22,492 nucleotides of DNA from Botryllus schlosseri (taxonomy: Eukaryota > Chordata > Ascidiacea > Stolidobranchia > Styelidae): assembly GCA_000444245.1 (NCBI GenBank), contig ATSW01016215.1, positions 1-22,492 on the forward strand, read 5' to 3'. The position numbers were made by a program, and so were the translations under genes. Positions 21,501-22,492 of this stretch are shown here, in pieces. The first letter of the stretch is position 1. Every line of letters begins with the position of its first letter. Below the pieces are notes generated by a model, which saw nothing but the letters and a program-made list of their open reading frames with translations, had not been told where the DNA came from and did not search any database.

Positions 21501-22236
21501 CCTGTAGAAGCCAACGGAGCTCACAATAGCAAACAAACATTGAAATATTTCAAATTGGATATAGCTAACATTGGCTTGACAGTTACATACGTTGATAAAT
21601 CTCATGGTTAAATTAGCTCAATCCAGCGTTGTAATGAATTGAGTCGCAAATTTTTGTTGACTCAGCGTAGTCATATGACTCGATACATTCTATAAAACTT
21701 GAATAAAGTCTCGTGTACCAGGAGCGATACTTGACAAATAGATTCAGAAACTCTCTTACATCTGTTTGACTAAACATGTTAAGAGTGAAAAAATGATTAC
21801 CGGTACATTATGAATGTTAGGCCTTCGATATCAACCAAGAGTTTCACAGAAATTGGTTGAGCCCGACTTGAACACAATACTGAACAGCGAACTCTATGAC
21901 TTGGACTCGGACTCGAGTCTTGACACTATGACTTTTTCTGCAAACTTATGCTACTCCACTCTAGCTCCTTGTAAGCTATTTTGGGACAAAGTGAAAAGAA
22001 TATTAGCATAATTATTGTAAAATTGATTAGATTTGTTTACATCTTAAATTCGGATTTTCACTTGTACTTGAAGAAAACATGGACCCTGGTTCATGTACAT
22101 TGTATCCATTTGTATGTGTAAAATGATACATACAAAGCAAGATGGTCTTTTCTGGGCATGCAGGAAGAAAACAGTCCAAACCCAGGTTGAGGCGCGGTTT
22201 CAAAAAGCTCATCGCTCTGTTCAATCAGCGCGTTAG
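264..22236 (-). CDS. TTC41: TTC41/nephrocystin-3-like NACHT-TPR protein, multi-exon gene (5' end outside window)
   Basis: About 20 minus-strand exons join through GT...AG introns into one protein of roughly 920-950 residues in the window. Numbering from the first visible exon, it has a P-loop GDAGSGKTS at about residues 34-42, then EFIG at about 61-64, and a Walker B-like strand LVLD at about 122-125. A helical linker with SVSRNGL and GYKGKCTV follows, then helix-pair repeats resembling TPRs (KGEFDKAEEIL, FGPDHVSVADV, EAKECLENAMDIY). This order is that of STAND-class NACHT-TPR proteins. From memory the linker and C-terminal repeats resemble vertebrate TTC41 more than NPHP3. TTC41 has no settled function. 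NPHP3 works at the ciliary inversin compartment, which cannot be assumed here. The usual N-terminal 400 or so residues (DUF4062 in TTC41) would lie beyond the right edge. Phases fit throughout exons a-j and k-r; junctions j-k and r-s remain open. The assignment to this family is firm; TTC41 rather than a related paralogue is likely. Confidence 0.8.
655..900 (+). repeat. Dispersed repeat R1, copy 1
   Basis: Shared blocks include 'actaagagttaatttatcaac', 'attatagtttcg', 'ttttccactg' and, further on, 'aaacctcg', 'gcata.gaaacaaagctatg' and 'tgacatat'. The same blocks recur at 3590-3905 (opposite strand), and subsets at 1447-1600, 4228-4348, 14015-14130 and 21163-21265. It has no coding capacity and looks like a short non-autonomous element cut into pieces. 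Confidence 0.6.
950..1008. repeat. Small inverted repeat (hairpin)
   Basis: Arms AGGCCTAGTTTT (950-961) and AAAACTAGGCCT (997-1008) are perfect 12-base reverse complements separated by 35 bases. It lies inside the intron before exon t. It could be a relic of a MITE or a chance hairpin. Confidence 0.6.
1226..1263 (-). CDS. Candidate 38-bp exon s before the tail
   Basis: A very short interval has a good acceptor (GATACTTTCAG) and donor (GAAAAG|GTGACA). In the frame that joins the final exon it reads LHTPRSLPDGRK. It begins and ends with one base of split codons, and its exit matches the tail exon (G plus GA gives Gly). Its entry needs two bases from upstream, while exon r supplies none, so another piece is missing if this is real. 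It is non-repetitive and slightly richer in GC than its surroundings. Confidence 0.4.
1447..1600 (+). repeat. Dispersed repeat R1, partial copy 2
   Basis: It repeats the right-hand part of the 655-900 copy: 'cttgaaacctcgattggtc', 'gcagcatacgaaacaaagc', 'atgacatatgtgtgaagtcg' and 'tggtctaagaatgccaaatt'. Identity is moderate, so the copies are old. Confidence 0.5.
1648..2026 (+). mobile_element. hAT-type MITE family A, left-truncated copy
   Basis: The segment follows the palindromic element at 12491-13103 from its middle to its right end, finishing TTTTTGAACAGCCATA where the intact copy ends TTTTGAACAGCCCTA. Shared blocks are 'aaattgttgagttgtcaat', 'cttcgcttctacgggctg' and 'gacaacctaacaattt'. 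The left half is missing. It is non-coding and strongly diverged. Confidence 0.65.
2139..2316 (-). CDS. TTC41: Exon r: basic C-terminal segment
   Basis: The acceptor is GTATATTTCAG and the donor GGAAAT|GTAAGG. The 59 codons begin with a helix (NVKQISDNLRKGYYKFG) and continue into PPDKRTPEFLYSSMTWHDFE and a basic run KKIGKRRKLRS. No known domain is recognised. The exon leaves in phase 0, which does not fit the following exon directly. One further small exon, or an alternative donor, must lie between 2138 and the tail exon. Confidence 0.85.
2604..3010 (+). repeat. 41-bp minisatellite, array 1
   Basis: About ten diverged units of the form 'acagtttttccaaattagac' + 'tagaattagaattatagctac' run head to tail. 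A 41-bp unit followed by a shortened 29-bp unit ('attttcttcagaattagaat' + 'tgtaacaat') occurs twice, near 2645-2714 and 2803-2872, so there is a higher-order 70-bp period. It lies in the intron between exons q and r. The same family appears inverted at 7883-8175. Confidence 0.8.
3237..3363 (-). CDS. TTC41: Exon q: last clear TPR
   Basis: The acceptor is CGATATTTTTAG and the donor GCAGAG|GTACGA. It reads TQLNREGSLISTNEAKECLE, then NAMDIYTTEMGPAHADITAL. 'EAKECLENAMDIY..E.GPAH..I' is a TPR of the same DHP/GPxH type and closely resembles the last TPR of TTC41. A nearer AG (ACTAAATAG) was rejected because it breaks phase with exon p. Confidence 0.92.
3590..3905 (-). repeat. Dispersed repeat R1, copy 3 (reverse)
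   Basis: This is the reverse complement of the 655-900 copy. Read on the minus strand it gives 'actattttccactaatgaag', then 'cgtatcgcagaatacgaaac' and the 'gaccatgcctg' block at its far end. It occupies most of the intron between exons p and q. Confidence 0.5.
4077..4177 (-). CDS. TTC41: Exon p: TPR linker helices
   Basis: The acceptor is GCGTGTTTTCAG and the donor AAGATAG|GTAGGC. It encodes SKRRLSMLTYREAFRIYQRN and KEKHKEAIMLHKI. 'YREAFRIYQRN' is the B-helix-like part of a TPR with a basic loop after it. It enters with one base and leaves with one base, both confirmed by the neighbours. Confidence 0.88.
4228..4348 (+). repeat. Dispersed repeat R1, partial copy 4
   Basis: It carries 'cgagtcgaatagtgagatat', 'acgctcctcatcgctaagcg', 'gtaatttatcaacgtgaatg' and 'atttccactgt', matching the left part of the 655-900 copy. 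Its right end is cut by the MITE A copy that starts at 4349, which implies the MITE inserted into it. Confidence 0.6.
4349..4705 (+). mobile_element. hAT-type MITE family A, right-truncated copy
   Basis: It begins CAGGGCTGTTCAAAAAA, the canonical hAT CAGGG start, and follows the left half of the 12491-13103 element closely ('cagatttcactggctac', 'ttggttaaaaaaacgctgca', 'gaatttatcattaaaaaa'). The right half is absent. The following bases 'taacacatcatttatactgt' + 'tataacgagtgacactcgaa' match sequence at about 2042-2092, a separate short repeat. Confidence 0.75.
4816..4954 (-). CDS. TTC41: Exon o: TPR with FGPDHVSVADV
   Basis: The acceptor is ACTTTGTTCCAG and the donor GAGGGCCT|GTGAGC. The 45 codons read RGQAEESLKQVLIEKLKWFG, then PDHVSVADVMHYLADLYAVL. 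'FG.DH..VA....LA.LY' is the 42-residue TPR variant (TPR_10/TPR_12) used by NPHP3, TTC41 and kinesin light chains. The flanking introns contain fragments of two MITE families. Confidence 0.94.
5312..5430 (+). repeat. 170-bp A/T-rich repeat R2, partial
   Basis: It carries the R2 core: 'tattgaaataagc', 'ttttcggctgacactcgtcg' and 'ggggtaatcgtcagcaacta', then 'gaacattgtatatcaacaat' and 'cgtatcac'. This core recurs about ten times in the window in both orientations. Confidence 0.7.
5496..5657 (-). CDS. TTC41: Exon n: clear TPR motif
   Basis: The acceptor is ACATTTTTCGCAG and the donor CACCAGG|GTAGGA. It contains IAESFIEKGEFDKAEEILVD followed by WLKQFEG and YGKLYFHQG. The G-x-[FY]-x-x-A spacing (EKGEFDKAEEIL) is a textbook TPR helix A/B pair, followed by the start of a second (LYFHQG, completed by exon o). 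Confidence 0.93.
5720..5880 (+). mobile_element. hAT-type MITE family A, left end only
   Basis: The blocks 'ttaaattgttaggtttctta', 'aaaaaaaaacgctgcacac' and 'tttcaactggttaatg' align with bases about 12540-12605 of the intact element. It stops where the telomere-like foldback element begins, so it was either disrupted by that insertion or already truncated. Confidence 0.6.
5882..5888. repeat. Target-site duplication TAAATTT (left)
   Basis: TAAATTT directly precedes the foldback element and recurs at 6691-6697 directly after it. The bases are AT-rich, so some chance match is possible, but the position at both exact element ends supports a duplication of 7 bp (8 if an adjoining base is counted). 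Confidence 0.6.
5889..6690. mobile_element. Foldback DNA element carrying an inverted telomere-like array
   Basis: Terminal inverted repeats of about 105 bp: the left end GGAGCTTCTTCGAT continues GATCGAAACAGTG, CATGACACC, CCCATGAACACGAT and AAAATAAATTGTTTTTT. The right end in reverse complement gives GGCGCTCCTTCGAT, GATCGAAACAGTG, CATGACACC, CCCATGAACACGAT and AAAATAAATTGTTTTTT. The interior (about 6020-6575) is a TTAGGG-like minisatellite. There is no transposase frame, so it is non-autonomous. Its superfamily is not clear; a 7-8 bp duplication would suit hAT-like or similar elements, but the GGAG/GGCG ends are not the usual hAT CAG. It fills most of the intron between exons m and n. Confidence 0.8.
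6020..6575. repeat. Telomere-like minisatellite with an internal orientation switch
   Basis: From 6020 to about 6410 the plus strand reads variants of TTAGGGTTGGGGGA and a longer unit TTGGATGTGGGTTAGGGT + CAAAGTTGGGGTTAGGGT + ATCCCAAGATTAGGG, seen starting near 6050, 6170 and 6245. From about 6420 the same unit runs in reverse (CCCTAATCTTGGGA, CAACTTTGACCCTAACCC). The switch lies at ACACGATATCCCACCCC. Units are diverged and interspersed, unlike a true telomere end. Confidence 0.85.
6691..6697. repeat. Target-site duplication TAAATTT (right)
   Basis: It is the second copy of the 7-bp flank at 5882-5888, directly after the right terminal repeat and 36 bp from the splice donor of exon m. Confidence 0.6.
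6734..6914 (-). CDS. TTC41: Exon m: helical repeat segment
   Basis: The acceptor is CTACTCTATCAG and the donor ATAGAA|GTGAGTG, both strong. It reads LGTLSIKQLKIHAKTLCSLA, then DFARCLCQDASEIIVSLSGQ. Two amphipathic helices continue the repeat half. The telomere-like foldback element begins 36 bp past the donor, so this splice site is the exon boundary closest to a recent-looking insertion. Confidence 0.87.
6988..7130 (-). repeat. 170-bp repeat R2, reverse copy
   Basis: On the minus strand it reads 'cttggaggtacagaacttca', 'tttcggctgacacacgtcag' and 'gggtaatcgtcagcaactgt', then 'gaacattgtatatcaacaat' and 'cgtatcaca'. It spans most of the conserved consensus apart from the 'gaatagtatattcatattgaa' part. 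Confidence 0.65.
7228..7400 (-). CDS. TTC41: Exon l: acidic linker and TPR-like helices
   Basis: The acceptor is CACTATTCCCAG and the donor CTTATGGAG|GTGAGA. The 57 codons have an acidic start (WNPNVEDPECSIDESVF) and a helix pair (CELSYQACMMLKHLGEGYIS, then LSTLSQSLME). The helix spacing fits a degenerate TPR. It leaves in phase 0 into exon m. Confidence 0.88.
7443..7733. repeat. R2 fragments around a second repeat (R3)
   Basis: An R2 piece at 7443-7492 is followed by R3 sequence ('tagataatattagttgtcga', 'actaactagagggagatgtc', 'ttctactctaatttgtgaaa'), then a second R2 half at 7617-7675 joined head to head with its own reverse ('gaaaatattcgggattattt' 'ccatatgaatatactattca'). R3 recurs at 14477-14680 and 16745-16830. 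The nested layout suggests repeated insertions and rearrangement at one site. Confidence 0.55.
7883..8175 (-). repeat. 41-bp minisatellite, array 2 (reverse)
   Basis: On the plus strand units read 'aattctaattctagtctaat' + 'ttggaaaaaactgtagctat', the reverse complement of array 1 at 2604-3010. About six or seven diverged units are present. The stretch just before it ('tgaaaatgctacaggagagc', 'agacatttgtcatattcat', 'gaaatctgatttgatgtgaa') is R3-type sequence, so the minisatellite may be the tail of that element. Confidence 0.75.
8286..8460 (+). repeat. 170-bp repeat R2, near-complete copy
   Basis: It runs from 'gaggtacagaacttcaatat' through 'ttgaatagtatattcatatt', 'ttttcggctgacactcgaca', 'gtcagcaactagtagagaat' and 'gaacattgtgcatcagcagt' to 'tatgacgtcaccagcatgaa'. 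It is the best copy for defining the consensus, together with 16375-16530 and 19064-19220. Confidence 0.75.
8531..8730 (-). repeat. 170-bp repeat R2, reverse copy with duplicated end
   Basis: The reverse copy carries 'ctgatgattactcctgacga' and 'tcgggttcatttcaatatga'. It contains the 'atttcaatatgaata' block twice (about 8618 and 8679), showing a local duplication, and ends at the 'gaagttctgtatctccaaga' block next to exon k. Confidence 0.6.
8762..8857 (-). CDS. TTC41: Exon k: first helix of TPR half
   Basis: The acceptor is TATTTCCAAG and the donor CACCGAG|GTAGGG. It reads GTRSETGDFDMMSEIGQGFF and then VTETEPLVDHR. The frame is fixed by exon l, where G plus GA gives Gly. The start is set at the AAG acceptor; a CAG acceptor 10 bp inside the exon is possible and would change the entry phase. 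Similarity to relatives is weak here, so support comes mainly from splice sites and phase. Confidence 0.72.
9110..9630 (+). mobile_element. hAT-type element B, rich in GACTCGAGTC
   Basis: It starts CAGTGTTGTAAAGACTCGAG and ends CTTGGTTACAACCCTT, whose reverse complement AAGGGTTGTAACCAAG mirrors the start, as in hAT elements (CAGNG...). Inside, the 10-base palindrome GACTCGAGTC and half sites (GACTTG, GACTCG) occur many times, the pattern of subterminal transposase-binding sites. No transposase frame is present. A clear 8-bp duplication is not visible. Confidence 0.6.
10008..10119 (-). CDS. Candidate exon between j and k
   Basis: A GC-richer island sits inside AT-rich intron with an acceptor AAAATTGGCAG and a donor AGCACTG|GTGTGG. 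Read in phase 0 it is open for 37 codons (SDGMGFGSLRTGSTW, Ser/Thr-rich, ending MDDRRQST) and leaves one base. That is exactly the phase needed to join exon j to exon k. Against it, the residues are low-complexity and match nothing I recall. Another frame across the same bases also looks protein-like (WELENRLDLERVV). The true state is unresolved: exon, alternative exon or old insertion. Confidence 0.35.
10236..10764 (+). mobile_element. hAT-type element B, second copy
   Basis: The right two thirds follow the 9110-9630 copy ('aaagtgggttgaac', 'aatgacttggactcggactc', 'gaattgaaaatgactc'), ending CTTGGTTACAACCCTG. The left part (GAGTGAAAAAAATCAGTATA, ACCCTAGAGCTTCACAGAAG) instead matches 21785-21860. 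It may be a chimera or a longer member of the same family. Its left limit, which includes an R1-like end (CACAATGATTGGAGTACTTG), is uncertain. Confidence 0.55.
10789..10903 (-). CDS. TTC41: Exon j: FYRK...FWRVL helical segment
   Basis: The acceptor is CTTTCTTTCAAAG and the donor CATGCAG|GTTTGC. It encodes FFEAFYRKASTHHQLMVDLT followed by HFWRVLDNAG. It corresponds to 'F.....Y..L..YW' in relatives. The exon ends in phase 0, but the next certain exon (k) needs one preceding base. A second donor 16 bp further on (TACCTTG|GTGCTA) would give that phase and add VCYL. The alternative is the candidate exon at 10008-10119. The overlapping frame reading VLRGVLQKSV is not used. Confidence 0.85.
10904..12009. 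other. Intron i/j, mostly unique sequence
   Basis: No repeat family or exon is recognised across most of this 1.1-kb intron. The only structure seen is an imperfect AT palindrome at about 11018-11075 (GATATATATACAAATG against CATTTGTGATATATA), probably a microsatellite-derived hairpin. Confidence 0.5.
12010..12159 (-). CDS. TTC41: Exon i: YF...ELPW helical segment
   Basis: The acceptor is ACTTTCACAG and the donor AGCCAAG|GTAAGT. The 49 codons include VLNTLQHYHAVLAKYFLKFG and ITELPWQLEQSSDMVGLSQVL. 'H..LA.YF' followed by 'ELPW.L' is found in both NPHP3 (LINYF...ADELPWLFQQ) and TTC41, where it marks the start of the alpha-helical repeat half. Both junctions keep phase. Confidence 0.9.
12258..12460 (+). 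repeat. Element B fragment (GACTCGAGTC repeats)
   Basis: It carries 'atgacttggactcggtggtg', 'ttgacttgactcgagtcaaa' and 'gactcagaaccttgg', matching the right part of the element at 9110-9630, partly duplicated. It lies just upstream of the intact MITE A at 12491. Confidence 0.6.
12483..12490. repeat. 8-bp target-site duplication CTGCACAG (left)
   Basis: A perfect match to 13104-13111, flanking the palindromic MITE exactly. Eight bases is the diagnostic duplication length of the hAT superfamily. Confidence 0.85.
12491..13103. mobile_element. Palindromic hAT MITE family A, intact copy
   Basis: The 613-bp element is close to one long palindrome. The left arm GGGCTGTTCAAAA, CACTGGCTACCTGATAAAAT, TTGGTTAAAAAAACG, CATTCCAACCAGTAG and CCCCATAAAATTGTTAGGCT each recur inverted in the right arm. 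The turn is at about 12790-12830, in TTAATTATTTATTATAAAAT. Both ends carry the CTGCACAG duplication. Ends T(G/A)GGGCTG and CAGCCCTA fit hAT (CAGGG...CCCTG). It has no coding capacity. It lies between exons i and h and would fold into a long hairpin in the pre-mRNA. Confidence 0.88.
13104..13111. repeat. 8-bp target-site duplication CTGCACAG (right)
   Basis: Right copy of the duplication that brackets the palindromic MITE; identical to 12483-12490. Confidence 0.85.
13191..13327 (-). CDS. TTC41: Exon h: linker helix before TPR half
   Basis: The acceptor is CTCTGTTGTCAG and the donor ATCGG|GTAATT. It reads NAARDAFNVLPEGNIALSHI, then RHAAKFHLLG and a Ser/Ala-rich stretch. It continues the exon g block: relatives have 'F..A....L.E.P.G.L.F.H..L..A.E..LLG'. 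The open frame in the same interval that reads LSMCSPRATSLS is a shadow, because only the frame given here keeps phase with both neighbours. A palindromic MITE ends 87 bp downstream in transcript order. Confidence 0.88.
13800..14013 (+). mobile_element. hAT-type MITE family A, diverged right-half fragment
   Basis: The blocks 'cttctactagttggaattga', 'gtggggtagtcagaaaaatt' and 'agcaacctaacgattcaatc' recall the right arm of the 12491-13103 element, but the order is loose and several N bases fall at 13937-13942. It directly abuts an R1 copy. Confidence 0.45.
14015..14130 (-). repeat. Dispersed repeat R1, reverse copy
   Basis: On the minus strand it runs from 'gggcacaatgattggagcac' through 'ctgaatcgagtattgtaatt', 'agttaatttatcaacgagaa' and 'ttatagtttcgatactattt'. 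This copy shows that 'gggcacaatgattgg' is probably one end of R1; the same end is seen near 10245 and 21165. Confidence 0.55.
14174..14330 (-). CDS. TTC41: Exon g: conserved VSRNGL...GYKG linker
   Basis: The acceptor is AACCTGGCAG and the donor TGTTTCAG|GTATTT. It contains WVADALRIISVSRNGLHVNE and then LHVLYLIGYKGKCTVTPYDW. This is the best family signature in the gene. TTC41 and invertebrate relatives carry VSR.GL...E.L..L...GY.....VT...W..F here, and NPHP3 has only a looser version. The exon ends in phase 0 at Gln. The acceptor has a weak pyrimidine tract, so the exact start is less sure than the rest. Confidence 0.88.
14477..14690 (+). repeat. Dispersed repeat R3
   Basis: It carries 'ctagataatattagttgtct', 'gatgccggagaactaattct', 'cctgaaaatgctacaggaga' and 'gtacagacgtttgctatat', matching 7500-7610 plus 7745-7820. 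Those two parts are separated by an R2 insertion in the earlier copy. One N falls at 14619. Confidence 0.55.
14785..15010. repeat. R2 pair, head to head
   Basis: A forward R2 half (14785-14865) faces a reverse R2 half (14930-15010, 'gtgatacgattgttgatata', 'ttgctgacgattaccactga'). The pair gives a loose inverted repeat, as also seen at 7617-7733. Confidence 0.55.
15096..15245 (+). repeat. 170-bp repeat R2, 5'-trimmed copy
   Basis: It spans 'aatagtatattaatcttgaa' to 'tatgacatcaccggaatgaa'. It ends exactly where the TACCGTAAT MITE begins at 15246. Confidence 0.65.
15246..15988. mobile_element. TACCGTAAT-ended MITE, copy 1 (Tc1/mariner- or pogo-like)
   Basis: It starts TACCGTAATTTTCCG and ends AAATTACGGTA; the outer TA at each side fits a TA target-site duplication. 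The motif CATGTATAATACGCACCC occurs near the left end (15277) and near the right end (15911), and in reverse just inside the right terminus (GCGCATTATACATGG). No transposase is present, although a chance open frame of 83 codons lies inside. It is 743 bp, in the intron between exons g and f. Confidence 0.8.
16037..16196 (-). CDS. TTC41: Exon f: helical/winged-helix linker
   Basis: The acceptor is TCTTTTCCAG and the donor TTCAG|GTGATC. It encodes NSEKLTVNRLSEKPLFLVTL, then SGLISSC and VNKVIENCTELRTF. The block 'PLFLVTL..LIS' resembles NALYVTLFGKMI of NPHP3 and begins the region between the ATPase core and the TPRs. Length is 160 bp, entering with two bases and leaving with AG that pairs with exon g. 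The alignment leaves perhaps ten residues fewer than the relatives before exon g, so one very small exon between f and g cannot be excluded. Confidence 0.88.
16375..16530 (+). repeat. 170-bp repeat R2, near-complete copy
   Basis: It runs from 'gagcttcttggaggtacgga' through 'ttgaatagtatattcatatt', 'ttttcggctgacactcgtca' and 'ggtaatcgtcggcaactagt' to 'gtcaacaatcgtatcac'. It is intronic, upstream of exon f. Confidence 0.75.
16745..16990 (+). repeat. R3 and element B fragments, joined
   Basis: R3-type sequence (about 16745-16830, 'ggcagcctaactctaatcta') runs into element B sequence (16838-16940, 'gcgtaaaatgactcgattng', 'gactcgagactaggacggcc', matching 9143-9250) and then back to R3-type 'gaattctgatttgacatgaa'. 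This suggests element B inserted into an R3 copy. Confidence 0.5.
17146..17322 (-). CDS. TTC41: Exon e: end of NACHT core
   Basis: The acceptor is ACCTCTACAG and the donor CATCGGC|GTAAGT. The 58 codons include LDWLPDTLPDSCRVVFSTR and LISMPAPSKYDQIAIVKDAM. A tryptophan-leucine-Pro segment, then a strand 'CRVVFST', is the usual sensor region of NACHT and NB-ARC ATPases (compare WLIDPLPVNVRVIVSV in NPHP3). The MPAPSK segment matches the later 'L.PLS..DA' turn. A hAT MITE sits 97 bp upstream of this exon in the preceding intron. Confidence 0.9.
17412..17419. repeat. 8-bp target-site duplication GGCTACAT (left)
   Basis: Perfectly repeated at 18065-18072, at the exact ends of the hAT element with CAG...CTG termini. 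Confidence 0.9.
17420..18064. mobile_element. hAT MITE C with C-rich ends
   Basis: The left end is CAGNGGTTCTCAACCTT and the right end in reverse complement CAGTGATTCTTAACCTT. The inverted repeats continue into CCTCCAGCGCCCCC on both sides. It is flanked by a perfect 8-bp duplication, so it is a hAT element. CAGNGGTTCTCAACC is the terminus seen in Charlie/SPIN-like hATs. It is 645 bp with no transposase. It sits 97 bp upstream of exon e. The base N at 17423 lies within the terminal repeat. Confidence 0.9.
18065..18072. repeat. 8-bp target-site duplication GGCTACAT (right)
   Basis: Right copy of the duplication flanking hAT MITE C. Confidence 0.9.
18099..18630 (+). mobile_element. Possible decayed hAT element
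   Basis: It begins GCAAAGGTTCTCAATCTGTT followed by CCCTGGGAAGCCACGAGCCT and TTTTTCAGGGGGACC, the layout of Charlie-like hAT left ends. The right side has GGGAACCCCGGTGCCAGAGC, which would suit the other end, but no matching inverted terminus or duplication can be shown. Confidence 0.35.
18746..18900 (-). CDS. TTC41: Exon d: NACHT Walker B
   Basis: The acceptor is CTTTCTTAG and the donor TTAAAA|GTGAGA. The 51 codons read MTQAELLQDTSSFSTLSSVF, then an amphipathic helix and CVLVLDSVNDLKP. The hydrophobic strand ending in Asp is a Walker B-like motif, which coordinates Mg2+ in this ATPase class. NPHP3 has IIIVIDSIDQV at the equivalent place. A second acidic residue follows four positions later. 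Phases fit on both sides. Confidence 0.9.
19064..19220 (+). repeat. 170-bp repeat R2, near-complete copy
   Basis: It spans 'cttgcaggcactgaacttca' through 'ataatatattcacgttgaaa', 'attttcggctgactctcttc' and 'ttgtcagcaactaatagtga' to 'tatgacgttacctgcatgaa'. It is the most diverged of the long copies. Confidence 0.7.
19375..19475 (-). CDS. TTC41: Exon c: NACHT second strand, EFIG motif
   Basis: The acceptor is ACATTTTGCAG and the donor AGGAA|GTAAGAG. It reads ILSEFIGTTQESRDIGFIMRR and then CVKVIRELVFKR. The pattern matches the NPHP3 segment ILSHFVGRP...S...II..L that follows the P-loop and precedes Walker B. It enters in phase 0 and leaves with two bases, so the Lys codon is completed by exon d. 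That match makes the exon secure although it is short. Confidence 0.88.
19476..20500. other. Intron b/c, no recognised element
   Basis: About 1 kb of AT-rich sequence with no exon, known repeat or RNA gene that I can recognise. Two plain 'taggcctata' sites (about 19755 and 19805) are the only repeated words noticed. Confidence 0.4.
20501..21095. mobile_element. TACCGTAAT-ended MITE, copy 2
   Basis: It starts TACCGTAATCTTCCGAATAT and ends GGAAAATTACGGTA. It is colinear with 15246-15988 ('gcattcgcag.acatgaatag', 'caatcatgacataaccatcg', 'gaaaggtgtgatttcaact', 'cccctattttagggcaaaaa'). It lacks about 150 bp that copy 1 has (mostly the copy 1 segment near 15545-15760) and has an extra tandem of the CCCATGTATA.TACGCACCC motif near its left end. 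Confidence 0.8.
21163..21265 (+). repeat. Dispersed repeat R1, partial copy
   Basis: It carries 'ctgggcacaatgatcctagt', 'tgccactaagagttgattta' and 'tcaacgac', matching the R1 left part, including the end also seen in reverse at 14130. Confidence 0.5.
21384..21501 (-). CDS. TTC41: Exon b: NACHT P-loop (Walker A)
   Basis: The acceptor is GGCTTCTACAG and the donor ACGTTG|GTGAGT, both strong. The 39 codons contain KKILVLVGDAGSGKTSLIA followed by RWLQQF. This is a beta strand, a canonical Walker A (GxxGxGK[T/S]) and the start of the following helix. The lysine and threonine would bind the nucleotide phosphates. The exon leaves in phase 0 directly into exon c. This is the single most diagnostic exon for a STAND/NACHT ATPase. 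Confidence 0.92.
21624..21925 (+). mobile_element. hAT-type element B, third copy
   Basis: It begins CAGCGTTGTAATGAATTGAG, the same terminus as at 9110, and carries 'atgttaagagtgaaaaaatg' and 'acttggactcggactcgagt' shared with the copy at 10236-10764. The right end TTACAACCCTG is absent, so it is truncated. It lies in the intron between exons a and b. Confidence 0.55.
22182..22236 (-). CDS. TTC41: Exon a: linker just before the P-loop
   Basis: This 55-bp exon has acceptor ATTTGCAG and donor CCTGG|GTTTGG. In the frame needed by the next exon it reads NALIEQSDELFETAPQPG. It enters with two bases of a split codon and leaves with GG, which joins G of exon b to give Gly. It is the most upstream exon visible. 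The residues are a charged linker N-terminal to the NACHT P-loop. The donor is weak at positions +3 to +6, so the call rests mainly on phase and composition. Confidence 0.6.
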
Positions 22237-22492
22237 CTGCAAATGGAATATTATTTGAAATTACGATCCAAATTATTCAACAATTGATCAACTTGCTAAA
22301 AATGGCGTAGACTCCTTGTAAGAAGTTCGTCATAGGCAAATCTCTATGAAAGAAAGTTCATAAACGAAATTATTTCAAGCAATACTCAAAGTTGAAACCC
22401 AAAATACAAAGTTTTCAGTAGCCCACTCGAGAACTATTAAACATAGCTCAATATATGGAAGGTTCTAGAACTAAAAATGTGATTACTGAGAC
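22237..22492. other. Right flank, intron upstream of exon a
   Basis: AT-rich sequence with no exon-like frame. Because exon a begins mid-codon at an acceptor, this must be intron, with the start of the gene further right. Confidence 0.6.

Noticed and set aside
264-22236. Assignment as NPHP3 itself
   Set aside because: The P-loop region fits both, but the VSR.GL...GY...VT..W linker and the last TPR (E.GPAH) look closer to TTC41. A tree is needed to settle it.
1-22492. tRNA, rRNA or snRNA genes
   Set aside because: No cloverleaf with A and B boxes, and no conserved rRNA or snRNA core, was seen on either strand by eye; a covariance-model scan was not possible.

Overview
This window is eukaryotic, almost certainly an invertebrate animal. 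About 20 short exons (38 to roughly 330 bp) lie on the minus strand between GT...AG introns of 0.25 to about 2 kb, with moderate-GC exons in AT-rich introns packed with small DNA transposons. The telomere-like motif carried by one repeat is TTAGGG, which fits a deuterostome such as a tunicate but does not prove it. A few isolated N bases mark unresolved positions.

One gene explains nearly all the coding signal. It runs right to left, enters from the right edge with its start codon outside the window, and ends near base 264 or continues past the left edge. Spliced, the exons give a NACHT-type P-loop ATPase (Walker A at 21384-21501, a sensor-like 'EFIG' strand at 19375-19475, Walker B at 18746-18900). 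A winged-helix-like linker (17322 down to 12010) and an all-helical TPR-type C-terminal half (10903 down to 2139) follow, and then a charged, Pro/Ser-rich tail (589 down to 264). The domain order and several motifs match the TTC41/nephrocystin-3 group (DUF4062-NACHT-TPR) and look closest to TTC41. Splice phases are consistent across 10 consecutive exons (a-j) and again across 8 (k-r). Two junctions, j-k and r-s/t, do not close in phase and may hide small exons.

The introns, right to left, hold the following. 21.1-21.9 kb has a short dispersed repeat and a hAT relative rich in GACTCGAGTC. 20501-21095 and 15246-15988 are two copies of a TACCGTAAT-ended MITE with TA target sites. 17420-18064 is a hAT MITE with a perfect 8-bp target-site duplication. 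12491-13103 is a near-complete palindrome, another hAT MITE, also with a perfect 8-bp duplication. Three further GACTCGAGTC-rich blocks lie at 9.1-9.6, 10.2-10.8 and 12.2-12.5 kb. About ten fragments of a 170-bp A/T-rich repeat are scattered from 5 to 19 kb. Two arrays of a 41-bp minisatellite lie in opposite orientation (2.6-3.0 and 7.9-8.2 kb).

The most unusual object is at 5889-6690: an element with about 105-bp terminal inverted repeats and a 7-bp flanking duplication. Its interior is a degenerate TTAGGG-like array that flips orientation part way through. It interrupts an older hAT MITE fragment and lies 36 bp from an exon.
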